Shown: positions 26,858 to 35,796 of the stretch, one piece after another
Numbering within the stretch: position 1 is the stretch's first letter
Layout: every line of letters begins with the position of its first letter
NCBI GenBank assembly: GCA_028289445.1
Contig: JANQPO010000019.1
Span: forward strand, 1 to 64,000
Direction of reading: 5' to 3'
From: Tepidamorphaceae bacterium
Lineage (GTDB): Bacteria > Pseudomonadota > Alphaproteobacteria > Rhizobiales > JAKSCL01
Length of the DNA: 64,000 bases
Translations under genes and position numbers: made by a program
Notes under the pieces: model-generated
What the model saw: the letters and a program-made list of their open reading frames with translations, nothing else
Databases searched by the model: none
What the model was told of the DNA's origin: nothing

Positions 26858-27700
26858 TCACGAAACCGGAACCCGGAACGTCATCGCTCGCGGCGCGATC
26901 AAGCCAGCCGTCAAGCAATCCACATAGTTCTTGATCTTCTGCGGCGCTGTGTCGCCCATCAGCAGGTGAATGCCGAGGGGCGGCGGACCGCCGTTCTTGG
27001 CAATCGCAGCCATGACGCGCGCGAAATAGTCACGGGCATGGTCGCGATAGCTATCGTCCGAAACAAGCGCGAAGCCGGCCGCGTTGGCGCCATCGCGATA
27101 GTCCGACGGATCGGAAACGAACGACGTCTCGGCGACGCTTGACCATGGCATCGGATAGGCGATGTCCCCGGGTTCCGTATCACGCATGACATCATAGACA
27201 GCGAACACGCCATCTGGCCTTAGCACGCGGCGAACCTCGCGAAAGAGTACCTCCTTGTCGGCGATGTTCATTCCCACATGCAGCATGGTTGCGACATCGA
27301 ACGACCCGTCATCCAGCGGCATCTCAAGAGCACTGCCGACCCGATAGTCTGTCCTGTCATCCTGGCCAACCAAGGCTGAGAGACGCCCGGCGGTTTCCAC
27401 ATAGGCTTTGGTCAGGTCCACGCCCACGGCGCGACAGCCATAACGCCTCGCGACCTTCCGGGCGGTTCCGCCGATGCCACTGCCTATATCCAGATAGGCG
27501 GAGTCGGGATCGATCTTCAGACTTTCGAGCACCATGTCCGTCGCTTCGATCCCGGCGGTATGAAACTCGTCCACGGGGTGCAGGTCGTCCGGCTCGATAG
27601 AGTTCAAATCGAGACCGAGTTCGACAAGCGCCGAGGTAATCCGGTCGTAAAGTCCGCCGGTCGTGTAATGAGTCGCGATCTGCGTGTTCAGGCTATCCAT
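26858..27700 (-). CDS. Class I SAM-dependent methyltransferase in the preTA operon
   Basis: A 280-residue Rossmann methyltransferase. The SAM-binding motif I 'YLDIGSGIGGTARKVA' lies at about 69-84, the acidic 'GVDLTKAYVE' end of strand 2 follows, and 'EMPLDDGSFDVATMLHVGMNI' covers motifs II-III. The sequence resembles methyltransferase_11/UbiE-like sarcosine or sterol methyltransferases, with a C-terminal extension. Substrate unknown. It sits 55 bp downstream of preT and 6 bp before a VOC gene, so it appears co-transcribed with both dehydrogenase subunits. Confidence 0.85.
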   Translation of the reverse strand: MDSLNTQIATHYTTGGLYDRITSALVELGLDLNSIEPDDLHPVDEFHTAGIEATDMVLESLKIDPDSAYLDIGSGIGGTARKVARRYGCRAVGVDLTKAYVETAGRLSALVGQDDRTDYRVGSALEMPLDDGSFDVATMLHVGMNIADKEVLFREVRRVLRPDGVFAVYDVMRDTEPGDIAYPMPWSSVAETSFVSDPSDYRDGANAAGFALVSDDSYRDHARDYFARVMAAIAKNGGPPPLGIHLLMGDTAPQKIKNYVDCLTAGLIAPRAMTFRVPVS

Positions 27701-27755
27701 GCCTCAACCTCAGAGTGCCCCAAGCCCGTTGGATTTGGGCTAACCGATGAGGACG

Positions 27756-29123
27756 TCATCCGATCAATGCCCTGTGAATACTCTCGGCCGCGATCTTGCC
27801 GTCCTCAACCGCCGTCACGGTCAGATCATCACCGCCGGCCACGCAGTCACCACCGGCCCACAGACCGTCGACATTGGTGCGGCGCTCGTCGTCGACCTTG
27901 ATGCGACCGCCGTCGAGCGCGACGGATTCGATTTCCTCGTAGAGCGGCTGGTTGTCGAAAGACTGGCCGATCGCCTTGAACACCATGTCCGCGGCCAGCG
28001 TGAACGTTTCGCAGGTGCCGGCGAGCTTGCCGTCGATCTCTTGTGTGTACTCAAAAACGATCCCGGTAACGGCGTCGTCATCGACGATCAGCTCGCGCGG
28101 TTGGGCATTGTGTTTGATCTTCACGCCATCGATCTTCGCTAGTTCCTGCTCGTATTCGCTGGCGTTCATCCGATCCTGGCCGCGCCGGTAGACAATGGTG
28201 ACATCCTCGGCGCCCAGACGCTTGGTCTGCGAGGCGATATCGATCGCCGTCATACCACCGCCGATCACGACAATCTTGCGGCCGACCGGTAGCGTGGCAA
28301 GATCGTCGGTCTGGCGCAGGTCGGCGATAAACGACACGGCATCGCCGACGCCCGCGGCATCCTCATGGGTCAGGTCGAGCGCTCTGACGCCCGGCAGGCC
28401 CATGGCAAGGAAAACGGCGTCGTGCCAGGACCGCAGATCGCCCAGCGTGACTTCCGTGCCGAGCGCCTTGCCGGTTTCCACGGTTATACCGCCGATACCC
28501 AAAACGAAGTCGACTTCCAGTGACGCGAAACCGTCCACGGTCTTGTAGGCCGCGATGCCGAACTCGTTGAGGCCGCCAAGCTTTTGCTGCGCCTCGTAAA
28601 GGATCACATTGTGTCCGTAGAGCGCGAGGCGATGGGCGCACGAGAGCCCCGCCGGACCACCGCCGACCACGGCGACAGATTTTCCGGTCGACGCGGCACG
28701 TTGATAGGGATGCTCGGTCCAGTCCGCCATCGCGGTGTCGGTGGCGTAGCGTTGCAATTGCCCGATCTTGACCGGCTTGCCCTCGGCGATCTCGCGCACG
28801 CAGACCTCTTCGCACAATGTCTCGGTCGGACAGACGCGGGCGCACATGCCACCCAATATGTTTTGATCGAAGATCGTCTTCGCAGCGCCCTCGGGCCGAT
28901 CGCCGGCGATCTGCCGAATGAACATGGGAATATCAATTGAAGTCGGACAAGCCGTGACACAGGGCGCGTCGTGGCAGAAATAGCACCGCTCCGCCTCGAC
29001 GAAGGCCTCATGTCGGGTGAGCGGCGGGTGCAGATCGGAGAAATTGGCGATGTAATCGTCCGCCGAAAGGCGACCGGACCGGATATCGGGGCGGCGCACA
29101 GCACTCTCAGGCAACTGGCTCAT
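27756..29123 (-). CDS. preT: NAD-dependent dihydropyrimidine dehydrogenase, FAD/Fe-S subunit PreT
   Basis: A 455-residue flavoprotein of the GltD/PreT type. The N-terminal Fe-S region carries 'CYFCHDAPCVTACP' and 'CARVCPTETLCEEVC' (about 47-108). The FAD site is 'VVGGGPAGLSCA' (about 149) and the NAD(P)H site is 'VVIGGGMTAID' (about 287). A final 'WAGGDCVAGG' closes the FAD fold. It passes electrons from NADH to PreA. ATG at 29123. It is the first gene of its operon, with a RutR-like box 32 bases upstream of the start codon. Confidence 0.95.
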   Translation of the reverse strand: MSQLPESAVRRPDIRSGRLSADDYIANFSDLHPPLTRHEAFVEAERCYFCHDAPCVTACPTSIDIPMFIRQIAGDRPEGAAKTIFDQNILGGMCARVCPTETLCEEVCVREIAEGKPVKIGQLQRYATDTAMADWTEHPYQRAASTGKSVAVVGGGPAGLSCAHRLALYGHNVILYEAQQKLGGLNEFGIAAYKTVDGFASLEVDFVLGIGGITVETGKALGTEVTLGDLRSWHDAVFLAMGLPGVRALDLTHEDAAGVGDAVSFIADLRQTDDLATLPVGRKIVVIGGGMTAIDIASQTKRLGAEDVTIVYRRGQDRMNASEYEQELAKIDGVKIKHNAQPRELIVDDDAVTGIVFEYTQEIDGKLAGTCETFTLAADMVFKAIGQSFDNQPLYEEIESVALDGGRIKVDDERRTNVDGLWAGGDCVAGGDDLTVTAVEDGKIAAESIHRALIG

Positions 29124-29154
29124 CGTCTTCCCTCAGACTAGAACGGTTCGAATT

Positions 29155-29170
29155 TTGACCATTCGGACAA
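29155..29170. promoter_or_regulatory. Candidate RutR operator upstream of preT
   Basis: TTGACCATTCGGACAA matches 12 of 14 informative positions of the RutR consensus TTGACCAnnTGGTCAA. It lies 32 bases upstream of the preT ATG in a distinctly AT-rich stretch (29124-29225). A second GGTCAA half-site occurs at about 29185. Confidence 0.65.
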
Positions 29171-29225
29171 ATTTTTTCGAAACGGTCAAGCGTCAAGAGC
29201 AGGCGTGGCCGAAATTTCAGCTTCC

Positions 29226-29981
29226 TCAGGCCTCCGCAGTGCGCTTTCTACGGGTGTTTCTGGCCCAGATATTGAGTACCTCGACGAAGATCGAAAAGGC
29301 CATGGCGGCGTAGATATAGCCCTTCGGCACGTGAAACCCTGTGCCCTCGGCAATCAGTGTCATGCCGATCATCAGGAGGAAGGACAGCGCCAGCATCACC
29401 ACCGTCGGATTGCGATCGATGAACTCAGCGAGCGGCCCGGCGGCGATCAACATGACGATGACGGCCACGACGACCGCAGTCACCATGATCTCGATATGGT
29501 CGGTCATGCCGACGGCCGTGATCACACTGTCGATGGAAAACACCACGTCGAGAATCAGGACTTGCACGATCACGGCGGCGAATGTCGGCGTCGCCGAACG
29601 AACATTGAGGATGTCGGAGGATGGCTGCGGATCGACCTTGTGGTGGATTTCCACCGTCGCTTTCCAGACGAGAAACAGACCGCCGGCAATCAGCACGAGA
29701 TCGCGGCCTGAAAAAGGATGCTCCATGACAGAGAAAAGGGGCGTTGTGAGCTGAACGATCCAGGCGATTGAGCCCAGTAGCGCCAGCCGCAGCACAACGG
29801 CCAGACCGATGCCGGTGCGCCTGGCAACGGCCCGGCGTTCTTCCGGCAGTTTGTTGGTCATGATCGAAATGAAGATCAGGTTGTCGATGCCGAGCACGAC
29901 CTCCATGAGGATCAATGTGGCAAGCGCGATCCAAGCTGCCGGATCGACAAGAAGTGCGGGAACGTTGTCGAAAAGACCCAT
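29226..29981 (-). CDS. TerC-family integral membrane protein
   Basis: A 251-residue membrane protein with about seven helices. '[21 protein letters not shown]' (about 27) and '[20 protein letters not shown]' (about 140) are the two conserved acidic segments of the TerC family. TerC/Alx relatives are implicated in manganese efflux and in metalation of exported proteins. The gene stands alone, following the RutR-controlled operon on the same strand and preceded by putA 77 bp upstream. Which metal it handles is not shown by the sequence. Confidence 0.9.
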   Translation of the reverse strand: MGLFDNVPALLVDPAAWIALATLILMEVVLGIDNLIFISIMTNKLPEERRAVARRTGIGLAVVLRLALLGSIAWIVQLTTPLFSVMEHPFSGRDLVLIAGGLFLVWKATVEIHHKVDPQPSSDILNVRSATPTFAAVIVQVLILDVVFSIDSVITAVGMTDHIEIMVTAVVVAVIVMLIAAGPLAEFIDRNPTVVMLALSFLLMIGMTLIAEGTGFHVPKGYIYAAMAFSIFVEVLNIWARNTRRKRTAEA

Positions 29982-30058
29982 CTTCTCCCCCTCTCAAAGC
30001 GAAGAAAGTCTTCTCTGAATCGGGTTCGAAAGGCAATCAGGCTGGTGCGCCGACCAGG

Positions 30059-33000
30059 CTACTCGGCGGCAGCAAGCAGGCTGGCATTGCCGCCTGCCGC
30101 CGTCGTGTCGATGCACAAATGCCGTTCGATGACATAGCGCTCCGGCGCAATGACGGTGCGCACGAAGGGGATGATCGGGCCATTGCGGGCGGCGAGTGCC
30201 ATACGCAGTGCTCTGTCGCGTGCGTCGTCGGCGTTGGACGCAACGAGTCCGATGTCCTCGATCCGGGCAAGCGATTCAGGCACCAAGACGCCGTCGATCG
30301 CGGCAACCGGCAGGCTTTCGCGCACGAAGGCAGCGGCCACGGAGCCGGCACCTGGTGTGATCAACAGAGCCGGGCTGCCGGCCGCCAGCGCCTGGATGGC
30401 TTGCGCGACCGCCTCGGTGATGTCGGGTCCAAGACAGAGTACCGGGCCGCGCGCAACTTGGCTGTACCGGTTGCTTTCACCGGTCGGCCCCGGCAACTCT
30501 TGCGTGGCCATGGTGAGATCGGCGGCAGCCGCGTAGGCGTCCGCGACCAGGATGCGAGGCACCGCGCCGAGAGCCCGTTTGATCGCCGCCAGGCGGTTCA
30601 TTCGACTATCTTCACCGGCAAGCGTCGCCAGGTGGCTGATCGCCTGATCGACGGCAGTCGCATCGACTTCGGGTCCAGGCTCCGGCGCCGCACCGCCAGT
30701 GGAAGTTCGCAGGAAGCGCGGCAGATAAAGCGGTCCGCCGGCCTTCGGTCCGGTGCCGGACAGACTCTCGCCGCCGAAGGGCTGCGATCCGACGATCGCG
30801 CCGATCTGGTTACGGTTGACATAGACATTGCCGACGCGGGCCGACTCGACTACGGCTTCGACGCGATCGTCGATGCGGGTATGCAGCCCAAGGGTCAAAC
30901 CGAAGCCTTTGGCGTTCACATCGGCCACGACGGCCTCAAGGTCGTCGGCCTCGAAGGTCGCGACATGGAGCACGGGGCCGAAAATCTCGCGATCCATGGC
31001 ACCGATGCCGTCGACGCGAATGACGCAAGGCGCAACGAAGCGACCGATTGCCGGTGGCGCGATCGCCTTGACGGCACGGCCCTCTGCACGTGCCGCGTTG
31101 CAATAGGCCATAATCGATTGAAGCGCGTCTTCGTCGATCACGGGTCCCACGTCGATGTCAATCGCCCAGGGATCGCCGACGGTGAGCGCGTCCATGGCAC
31201 CGGTCAGCATGTCGACAACCCGATCGGCGACATCGCTTTGAACGTAGAGAATGCGCAGCGCCGAACAGCGCTGGCCGGCGCTTTGGAAGGCCGACGCCAG
31301 AATGTCGCGCACCGCCTGTTCCGGAAGCGCGGTCGAGTCGACGATCATGGCGTTGAGTCCGCCGGTTTCGGCGATCAGTGGGGCATCGGGCGCCAGATGG
31401 GCGGCCATGGCACGATTGATCGCCTGTGCGACGGCGGTCGACCCGGTAAAGCAAACCCCGTCGACCCGAGGATCGCTGGTGAGCGGTGCGCCGACGGCCG
31501 GACCGTCGCCGGGTAGTAGCTGGATAGCGCCGGCAGCAATGCCAGCCTCCCGCATCAGCGCTACCGCGCGGGCGGCGATCAGCGGCGTCTGCTCGGCCGG
31601 CTTGGCAATGACGGCATTGCCCGCCGCTAGCGCTGCCGCGATTTGCCCGGTGAAAATCGCCAAGGGGAAGTTCCAGGGCGAGATACACACGAACACGCCG
31701 CGCGGGTCGGTTGCGGCCAGTCGCTCCGCCTGGGCCGCGTAGTAACGCAAGAAGTCGACCGCTTCGCGAATTTCCGCAACCCCATCCAGCAGGGTCTTGC
31801 CGGCCTCGCGCGCCGCAAGCGCTATGAACTCGCCCGTGTTTTCCTCATAGAGATCGGCCACGCGGCGCAGTGTCTCCGCGCGCGCGCCAACCGGGGTCGC
31901 CGCCCAGCCGGGCGCCGCGGCCCGTGCTGCCTCAAGGGCGATCTCGATGTCGCCGGGTGTCGCATCCGCAACCGTGCCGACGATGTCATCAGGGCGTGCA
32001 GGATTGGTTGCATCGTGCACCGTTCGCTCCGCCGCGTGCTTGATCGCCAGCATCGGCTCGGCGGTCCAGCGGTGGCCGGCAAAGGGCGACCGCATGGCGT
32101 CCAGCGCCGCAAGATCGTCCGGTTCGTTCAGATCGAAGCCCCGCGCATTGACACGTTCCGGTTGGAACAAGTCCGCCGGCGCACGGATCACCGGATTGGC
32201 GAAGCGATGATCCGGGGCCGCGATCTCGGCGAAGGGATCGGAAGCTACCTCGCTGGGTGGGATCGATGTATCGATGATCTGATTGACGAAGGAGGAATTG
32301 GCGCCGTTCTCAAGCAATCGGCGCACCAGATAGGCCAGAAGATCGCGGTGCGCGCCAACCGGAGCGTAGATGCGGCAGCGCGTACCCTCGCCTTTGAGCA
32401 CGACGTCGTGCAGCGCCTCGCCCATGCCGTGCAAGCGCTGGAACTCGAAGGCCGATCTGTCGTCCGCCATGGCCAGCACCGCCGCCACCGTATGGGCGTT
32501 GTGTGTGGCGAATTGCGGATAGATCCGGTCCGTGCGCTCCAGAAGCATCCGCGCCGTTGCCAGATAGCTGATGTCGGTGTGGGCCTTGCGGGTGAAGACC
32601 GGGAATCCGGCCACGCCCAGTTCCTGCGCCCGTTTGATCTCCGTGTCCCAATAAGCGCCCTTGACCAGCCGCACCATGACCCGTCGGTCGAGCTTATTCG
32701 CCAGCGCATAAAGCCAATCGATCACCGGGCTGGCGCGCCGACCATAAGCTTGCATCACCACGCCGAATCCATCCCAGCGCGCCAACGCGGGGTCACTCAG
32801 AACCGTCTCTATGACGTCGAGCGATAGGTCGAGCCGGTCAGCTTCCTCCGCGTCGATGTTGAAGCCCATATTCGCGGTTTTTGCCTGTTTGGCCAGTTTG
32901 GCCAGCACCGGCACGAGGTCCGCCATGACCTGGGCTTTGTGTGTCGTCTCGTAGCGCGGATGAAGCGCCGACAGCTTGACCGAAATGCCCGGATTGGCGC

Positions 33001-33691
33001 GTACCTCGTCGCCACAGCGAGCGGCTATGCTGTCGATCGCCGCGCCATAGGCCTTCGCGTAGCGCGCCGCATCGTCGAAGGTGCGGGCGGCCTCGCCGAG
33101 CATGTCATAGGAGTAGGCGTAGCCCTCGGCTTCCAGATCGGCCGCACGCGTCATGGCGCTGTCGATGGTCTCGCCGAGCACGAACTGGCGCCCCATCATC
33201 CGCATCGCCTGGCCAACGGCCGTACGCACCACAGGCTCGCCCGCTCGGCGAATCAGATCGCGGAGTGCGGCCGCCGGCCCATCGCCCCCCTCCTGCAAGA
33301 CCTTGCCGGTCAGCAGAAGTGCCCAGGTCGACGCGTTGACCAGCGGCGATGCGGAGTGGCCGAGATGAGCGCCCCAATTCGACGGTTCGATCTTGTCGCT
33401 GATCAAATCGTCGATGGTCTCGGCATCCGGCACCCGCAGCAGCGCTTCCGCGAGGCACATCAAACCGACGCCCTCAGCGCTCGACAGGCCGTACTCGGAA
33501 AGAAAGCTCTCCATGAGTGTGGGTCGCGACTCAGCGCGAATGCGTCGCACAAGATCGGCCGCCTGTTCAGCGATCCGGGTGCGGTCGGCTGGCGACAACC
33601 GGGCGGCCGAAGCAAGGTGCCGGACAAGATCGGCTTCATCGGCAAACCGATGGGCTCGGATCGTCTCCCGCATGGCCATCAGGTCGGACAT
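30059..33691 (-). CDS. putA: Bifunctional proline dehydrogenase / L-glutamate gamma-semialdehyde dehydrogenase (PutA)
   Basis: A 1210-residue PutA. The proline dehydrogenase barrel lies at about 150-490 ('GFNIDAEEADRLDLSL', 'VRLVKGAYWDTEIKRAQ'). The ALDH domain lies at about 560-1010, with 'PWNFPLAIFTGQIAAAL', 'AETGGLNAMIVD' and the catalytic Cys in 'SAGQRCSALRI'. A further 170-residue C-terminal part is as found in long type-B PutAs. It oxidises proline to glutamate in two channelled steps at the membrane. The N-terminal region lacks an evident ribbon-helix-helix domain, so it is not an autorepressor. ATG at 33691 has GAGGA upstream; 33718 is an alternative. Confidence 0.95.
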   Translation of the reverse strand: MSDLMAMRETIRAHRFADEADLVRHLASAARLSPADRTRIAEQAADLVRRIRAESRPTLMESFLSEYGLSSAEGVGLMCLAEALLRVPDAETIDDLISDKIEPSNWGAHLGHSASPLVNASTWALLLTGKVLQEGGDGPAAALRDLIRRAGEPVVRTAVGQAMRMMGRQFVLGETIDSAMTRAADLEAEGYAYSYDMLGEAARTFDDAARYAKAYGAAIDSIAARCGDEVRANPGISVKLSALHPRYETTHKAQVMADLVPVLAKLAKQAKTANMGFNIDAEEADRLDLSLDVIETVLSDPALARWDGFGVVMQAYGRRASPVIDWLYALANKLDRRVMVRLVKGAYWDTEIKRAQELGVAGFPVFTRKAHTDISYLATARMLLERTDRIYPQFATHNAHTVAAVLAMADDRSAFEFQRLHGMGEALHDVVLKGEGTRCRIYAPVGAHRDLLAYLVRRLLENGANSSFVNQIIDTSIPPSEVASDPFAEIAAPDHRFANPVIRAPADLFQPERVNARGFDLNEPDDLAALDAMRSPFAGHRWTAEPMLAIKHAAERTVHDATNPARPDDIVGTVADATPGDIEIALEAARAAAPGWAATPVGARAETLRRVADLYEENTGEFIALAAREAGKTLLDGVAEIREAVDFLRYYAAQAERLAATDPRGVFVCISPWNFPLAIFTGQIAAALAAGNAVIAKPAEQTPLIAARAVALMREAGIAAGAIQLLPGDGPAVGAPLTSDPRVDGVCFTGSTAVAQAINRAMAAHLAPDAPLIAETGGLNAMIVDSTALPEQAVRDILASAFQSAGQRCSALRILYVQSDVADRVVDMLTGAMDALTVGDPWAIDIDVGPVIDEDALQSIMAYCNAARAEGRAVKAIAPPAIGRFVAPCVIRVDGIGAMDREIFGPVLHVATFEADDLEAVVADVNAKGFGLTLGLHTRIDDRVEAVVESARVGNVYVNRNQIGAIVGSQPFGGESLSGTGPKAGGPLYLPRFLRTSTGGAAPEPGPEVDATAVDQAISHLATLAGEDSRMNRLAAIKRALGAVPRILVADAYAAAADLTMATQELPGPTGESNRYSQVARGPVLCLGPDITEAVAQAIQALAAGSPALLITPGAGSVAAAFVRESLPVAAIDGVLVPESLARIEDIGLVASNADDARDRALRMALAARNGPIIPFVRTVIAPERYVIERHLCIDTTAAGGNASLLAAAE

Positions 33692-33920
33692 CGCAGCGCT
33701 TTCCTCTCGCACGGACACGAAGCGCCCGCGAGGCGACTATAGCGTGTTGCAATTCGCCGTCGAGCGTTGCATTCGACATCACCGACTGCGTTCACCACAT
33801 ATGCCAAATCGTCACAAAAATATGTCCAGCTGACGCGTGACTTGCGCGTTTCGATGAACCATCTCACGTCGATCGCGAACCTAGCCGCACATCTTCTGTC
33901 CCCGAGTGAGGAGAACACCA

Positions 33921-34703
33921 ATGCCCGACAGAAAAACCGCCGTCGTCACCGGATCGTCCAGCGGTATCGGTCTGGGCATCGCAGAGGGTTTGGCGGCCGC
34001 TGGGATGAACGTCATGATGAATGGCATCGAGCCACCTGAGGATGTCGAAGGCGACCGCAGCCGATTGGAAGCGGAGTTTTCCGTCACCGTCGCCTATAGC
34101 CGGGCTAACCTGATGACGCCGGAGGGCGCCCGATCGCTGATTGAGGCTGCCCAACAGACATTCGGTACCGTCGACGTGCTGGTCAACAATGCCGGTATCC
34201 AGTTCGTCTCGCCGATCGAGGAGTTTCCCGATGAGAAGTGGCAGGCGATCTTGTCGCTCAACCTCTCGGCGGCATTCCATACGATTAAGGCGGCTATTGG
34301 TGGCATGAAAGCACGCGGTTGGGGGCGGATCATCAATATCGCCTCGGCCCACGGCCTGGTCGCCTCCCCCTACAAGTCCGCTTATGTCGCGGCCAAACAT
34401 GGTCTCGTGGGTCTGACGAAGACCATCGCGCTCGAAGCGGCGGAAGATGGCGTGACCGTCAACGCGATTTGCCCGGGCTATGTCTGGACACCGCTGGTCG
34501 AAAAACAAATCCCGGACACAGCCGAAGCCCGTGGCATAACGGAGGAAGAGGTCAAACGCGATGTGCTGCTCGCCGCACAGCCGACGAAGAATTTTGTCAC
34601 TGTGGATGAGATGGCGGCGCTCGCCGTCTTCCTGTGCAGCGATGGCGCGGCGTCGATCACCGGAACCGCATTACCGGTCGATGGCGGCTGGACGGCGCAG
34701 TAG
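33921..34703 (+). CDS. bdhA: 3-hydroxybutyrate dehydrogenase
   Basis: A 260-residue SDR. 'VVTGSSSGIGLGIAEGLA' is the NAD-binding turn. 'NIASAHGLVASPYKSAYVAAKHG' supplies Ser, Tyr and Lys of the catalytic set, and 'PVDGGW' ends the protein. The 'SAHGLVASPYKSAY' sequence is characteristic of bacterial BdhA, which interconverts (R)-3-hydroxybutyrate and acetoacetate in polyhydroxybutyrate turnover. ATG at 33921 is preceded by GAGGAG. It is divergent from putA and 24 bp upstream of a patatin gene, with which it probably forms an operon. Confidence 0.92.
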   Translation: MPDRKTAVVTGSSSGIGLGIAEGLAAAGMNVMMNGIEPPEDVEGDRSRLEAEFSVTVAYSRANLMTPEGARSLIEAAQQTFGTVDVLVNNAGIQFVSPIEEFPDEKWQAILSLNLSAAFHTIKAAIGGMKARGWGRIINIASAHGLVASPYKSAYVAAKHGLVGLTKTIALEAAEDGVTVNAICPGYVWTPLVEKQIPDTAEARGITEEEVKRDVLLAAQPTKNFVTVDEMAALAVFLCSDGAASITGTALPVDGGWTAQ

Positions 34704-34727
34704 CCTGGGCGCGCGAGAGGAGTTCGA

Positions 34728-35771
34728 ATGCCAGCGAAACGGAAGAAGGCCAATCTCGCATTGCAGGGTGGCGGCGCCCATGGCGCTTTCACTTGGGGCG
34801 TCTTGGACAGACTGTTGGAAGACGGTCGGATCGAGATCGCCGCGATGTCGGGCACATCAGCCGGCGCCATGAACGCCGTCGTCATTGCCGACGGCCTCAT
34901 GCGCGATGGCCCGGATGGCGCACGCGCCGCCCTTGAGACCTTCTGGTCGACCATGAGCAAGACGGCGCATGCCAGCCCGATCCGGCGATCCCCGCTCGAC
35001 ATGTTGATGGGCAATTGGAGCCTCGACCGCTCGCCGAGCTACCATATGTTCGATGCGCTGACCCGCGTGTTCTCGCCCTACCAGTTCAACCCGCTGAACC
35101 TCAATCCGCTACGCGATCTCCTCGAAAGCTGCGTCGATTTCGATCTGGTTCGCAGTTGCGACATCATGAAGATCTTCATCTCAGCGACCAATGTTGAAAC
35201 CGGCCGGGTAAAAGTTTTCGACCGCAAGGCACTGACCGTCGACATGGTGATGGCGTCGGCCTGTCTGCCGTTTGTCTTTCACGCCGTTGAGATCGACGGC
35301 GTGCCCTATTGGGACGGCGGCTATATGGGGAACCCTGCGCTCTTTCCGTTTCACGCCGGTAGCGACAGTTCGGATATTATCGTCGTTCAAATCAATCCGA
35401 TCGAGCGCAAAGGGGCACCGCGTAGCGCCCAGGACATCCTCAACCGTATCAACGAGATCAGCTTTAACGGCAGCCTTTTGAAGGAGCTACGGGCCATCGA
35501 TTTCGTCCGCCGCCTGATCGACGAGGGCAAGCTTGAAGATACGGACTATCGAACGATGCACGTTCACATCATTGAAAATCAGGACGAGCTGAAGCCGCTC
35601 GGTGCGTCGTCGAAGATGAACGTGGAATGGGCGTTCCTCTGTCATTTGCGCGATGTCGGGCGCGAAACAGCATCGGCCTGGTTGGACAAGAACTTCCATG
35701 ACGTCGCGAAGCGGTCCACGGTCGACCTGCGCGCCATGTTCCAGGGGATCGGTCCAGAGCATCAGGGCTAG
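34728..35771 (+). CDS. Patatin-like phospholipase
   Basis: A 347-residue patatin-fold hydrolase with the oxyanion loop 'LQGGGAHGAFTWG' (about 12-24), the nucleophile elbow G-T-S-A-G (Ser near 44) and the catalytic Asp in 'WDGGYMGN' (about 201). There is no signal peptide, so it is likely cytoplasmic. Its recurrent pairing with bdhA in alphaproteobacteria suggests a role in polyhydroxybutyrate or lipid turnover, but that is inference. ATG preceded by GAGAGG. It is convergent with the type I secretion operon. Confidence 0.9.
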   Translation: MPAKRKKANLALQGGGAHGAFTWGVLDRLLEDGRIEIAAMSGTSAGAMNAVVIADGLMRDGPDGARAALETFWSTMSKTAHASPIRRSPLDMLMGNWSLDRSPSYHMFDALTRVFSPYQFNPLNLNPLRDLLESCVDFDLVRSCDIMKIFISATNVETGRVKVFDRKALTVDMVMASACLPFVFHAVEIDGVPYWDGGYMGNPALFPFHAGSDSSDIIVVQINPIERKGAPRSAQDILNRINEISFNGSLLKELRAIDFVRRLIDEGKLEDTDYRTMHVHIIENQDELKPLGASSKMNVEWAFLCHLRDVGRETASAWLDKNFHDVAKRSTVDLRAMFQGIGPEHQG

Positions 35772-35796
35772 TGCACGCCGCCTTCCGGCCCGGCAA

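Noticed and set aside
29915..31516. 533-codon open frame on the plus strand
   Set aside because: Antisense to putA; composition reflects the third-position GC of the real gene and no family motif is readable.
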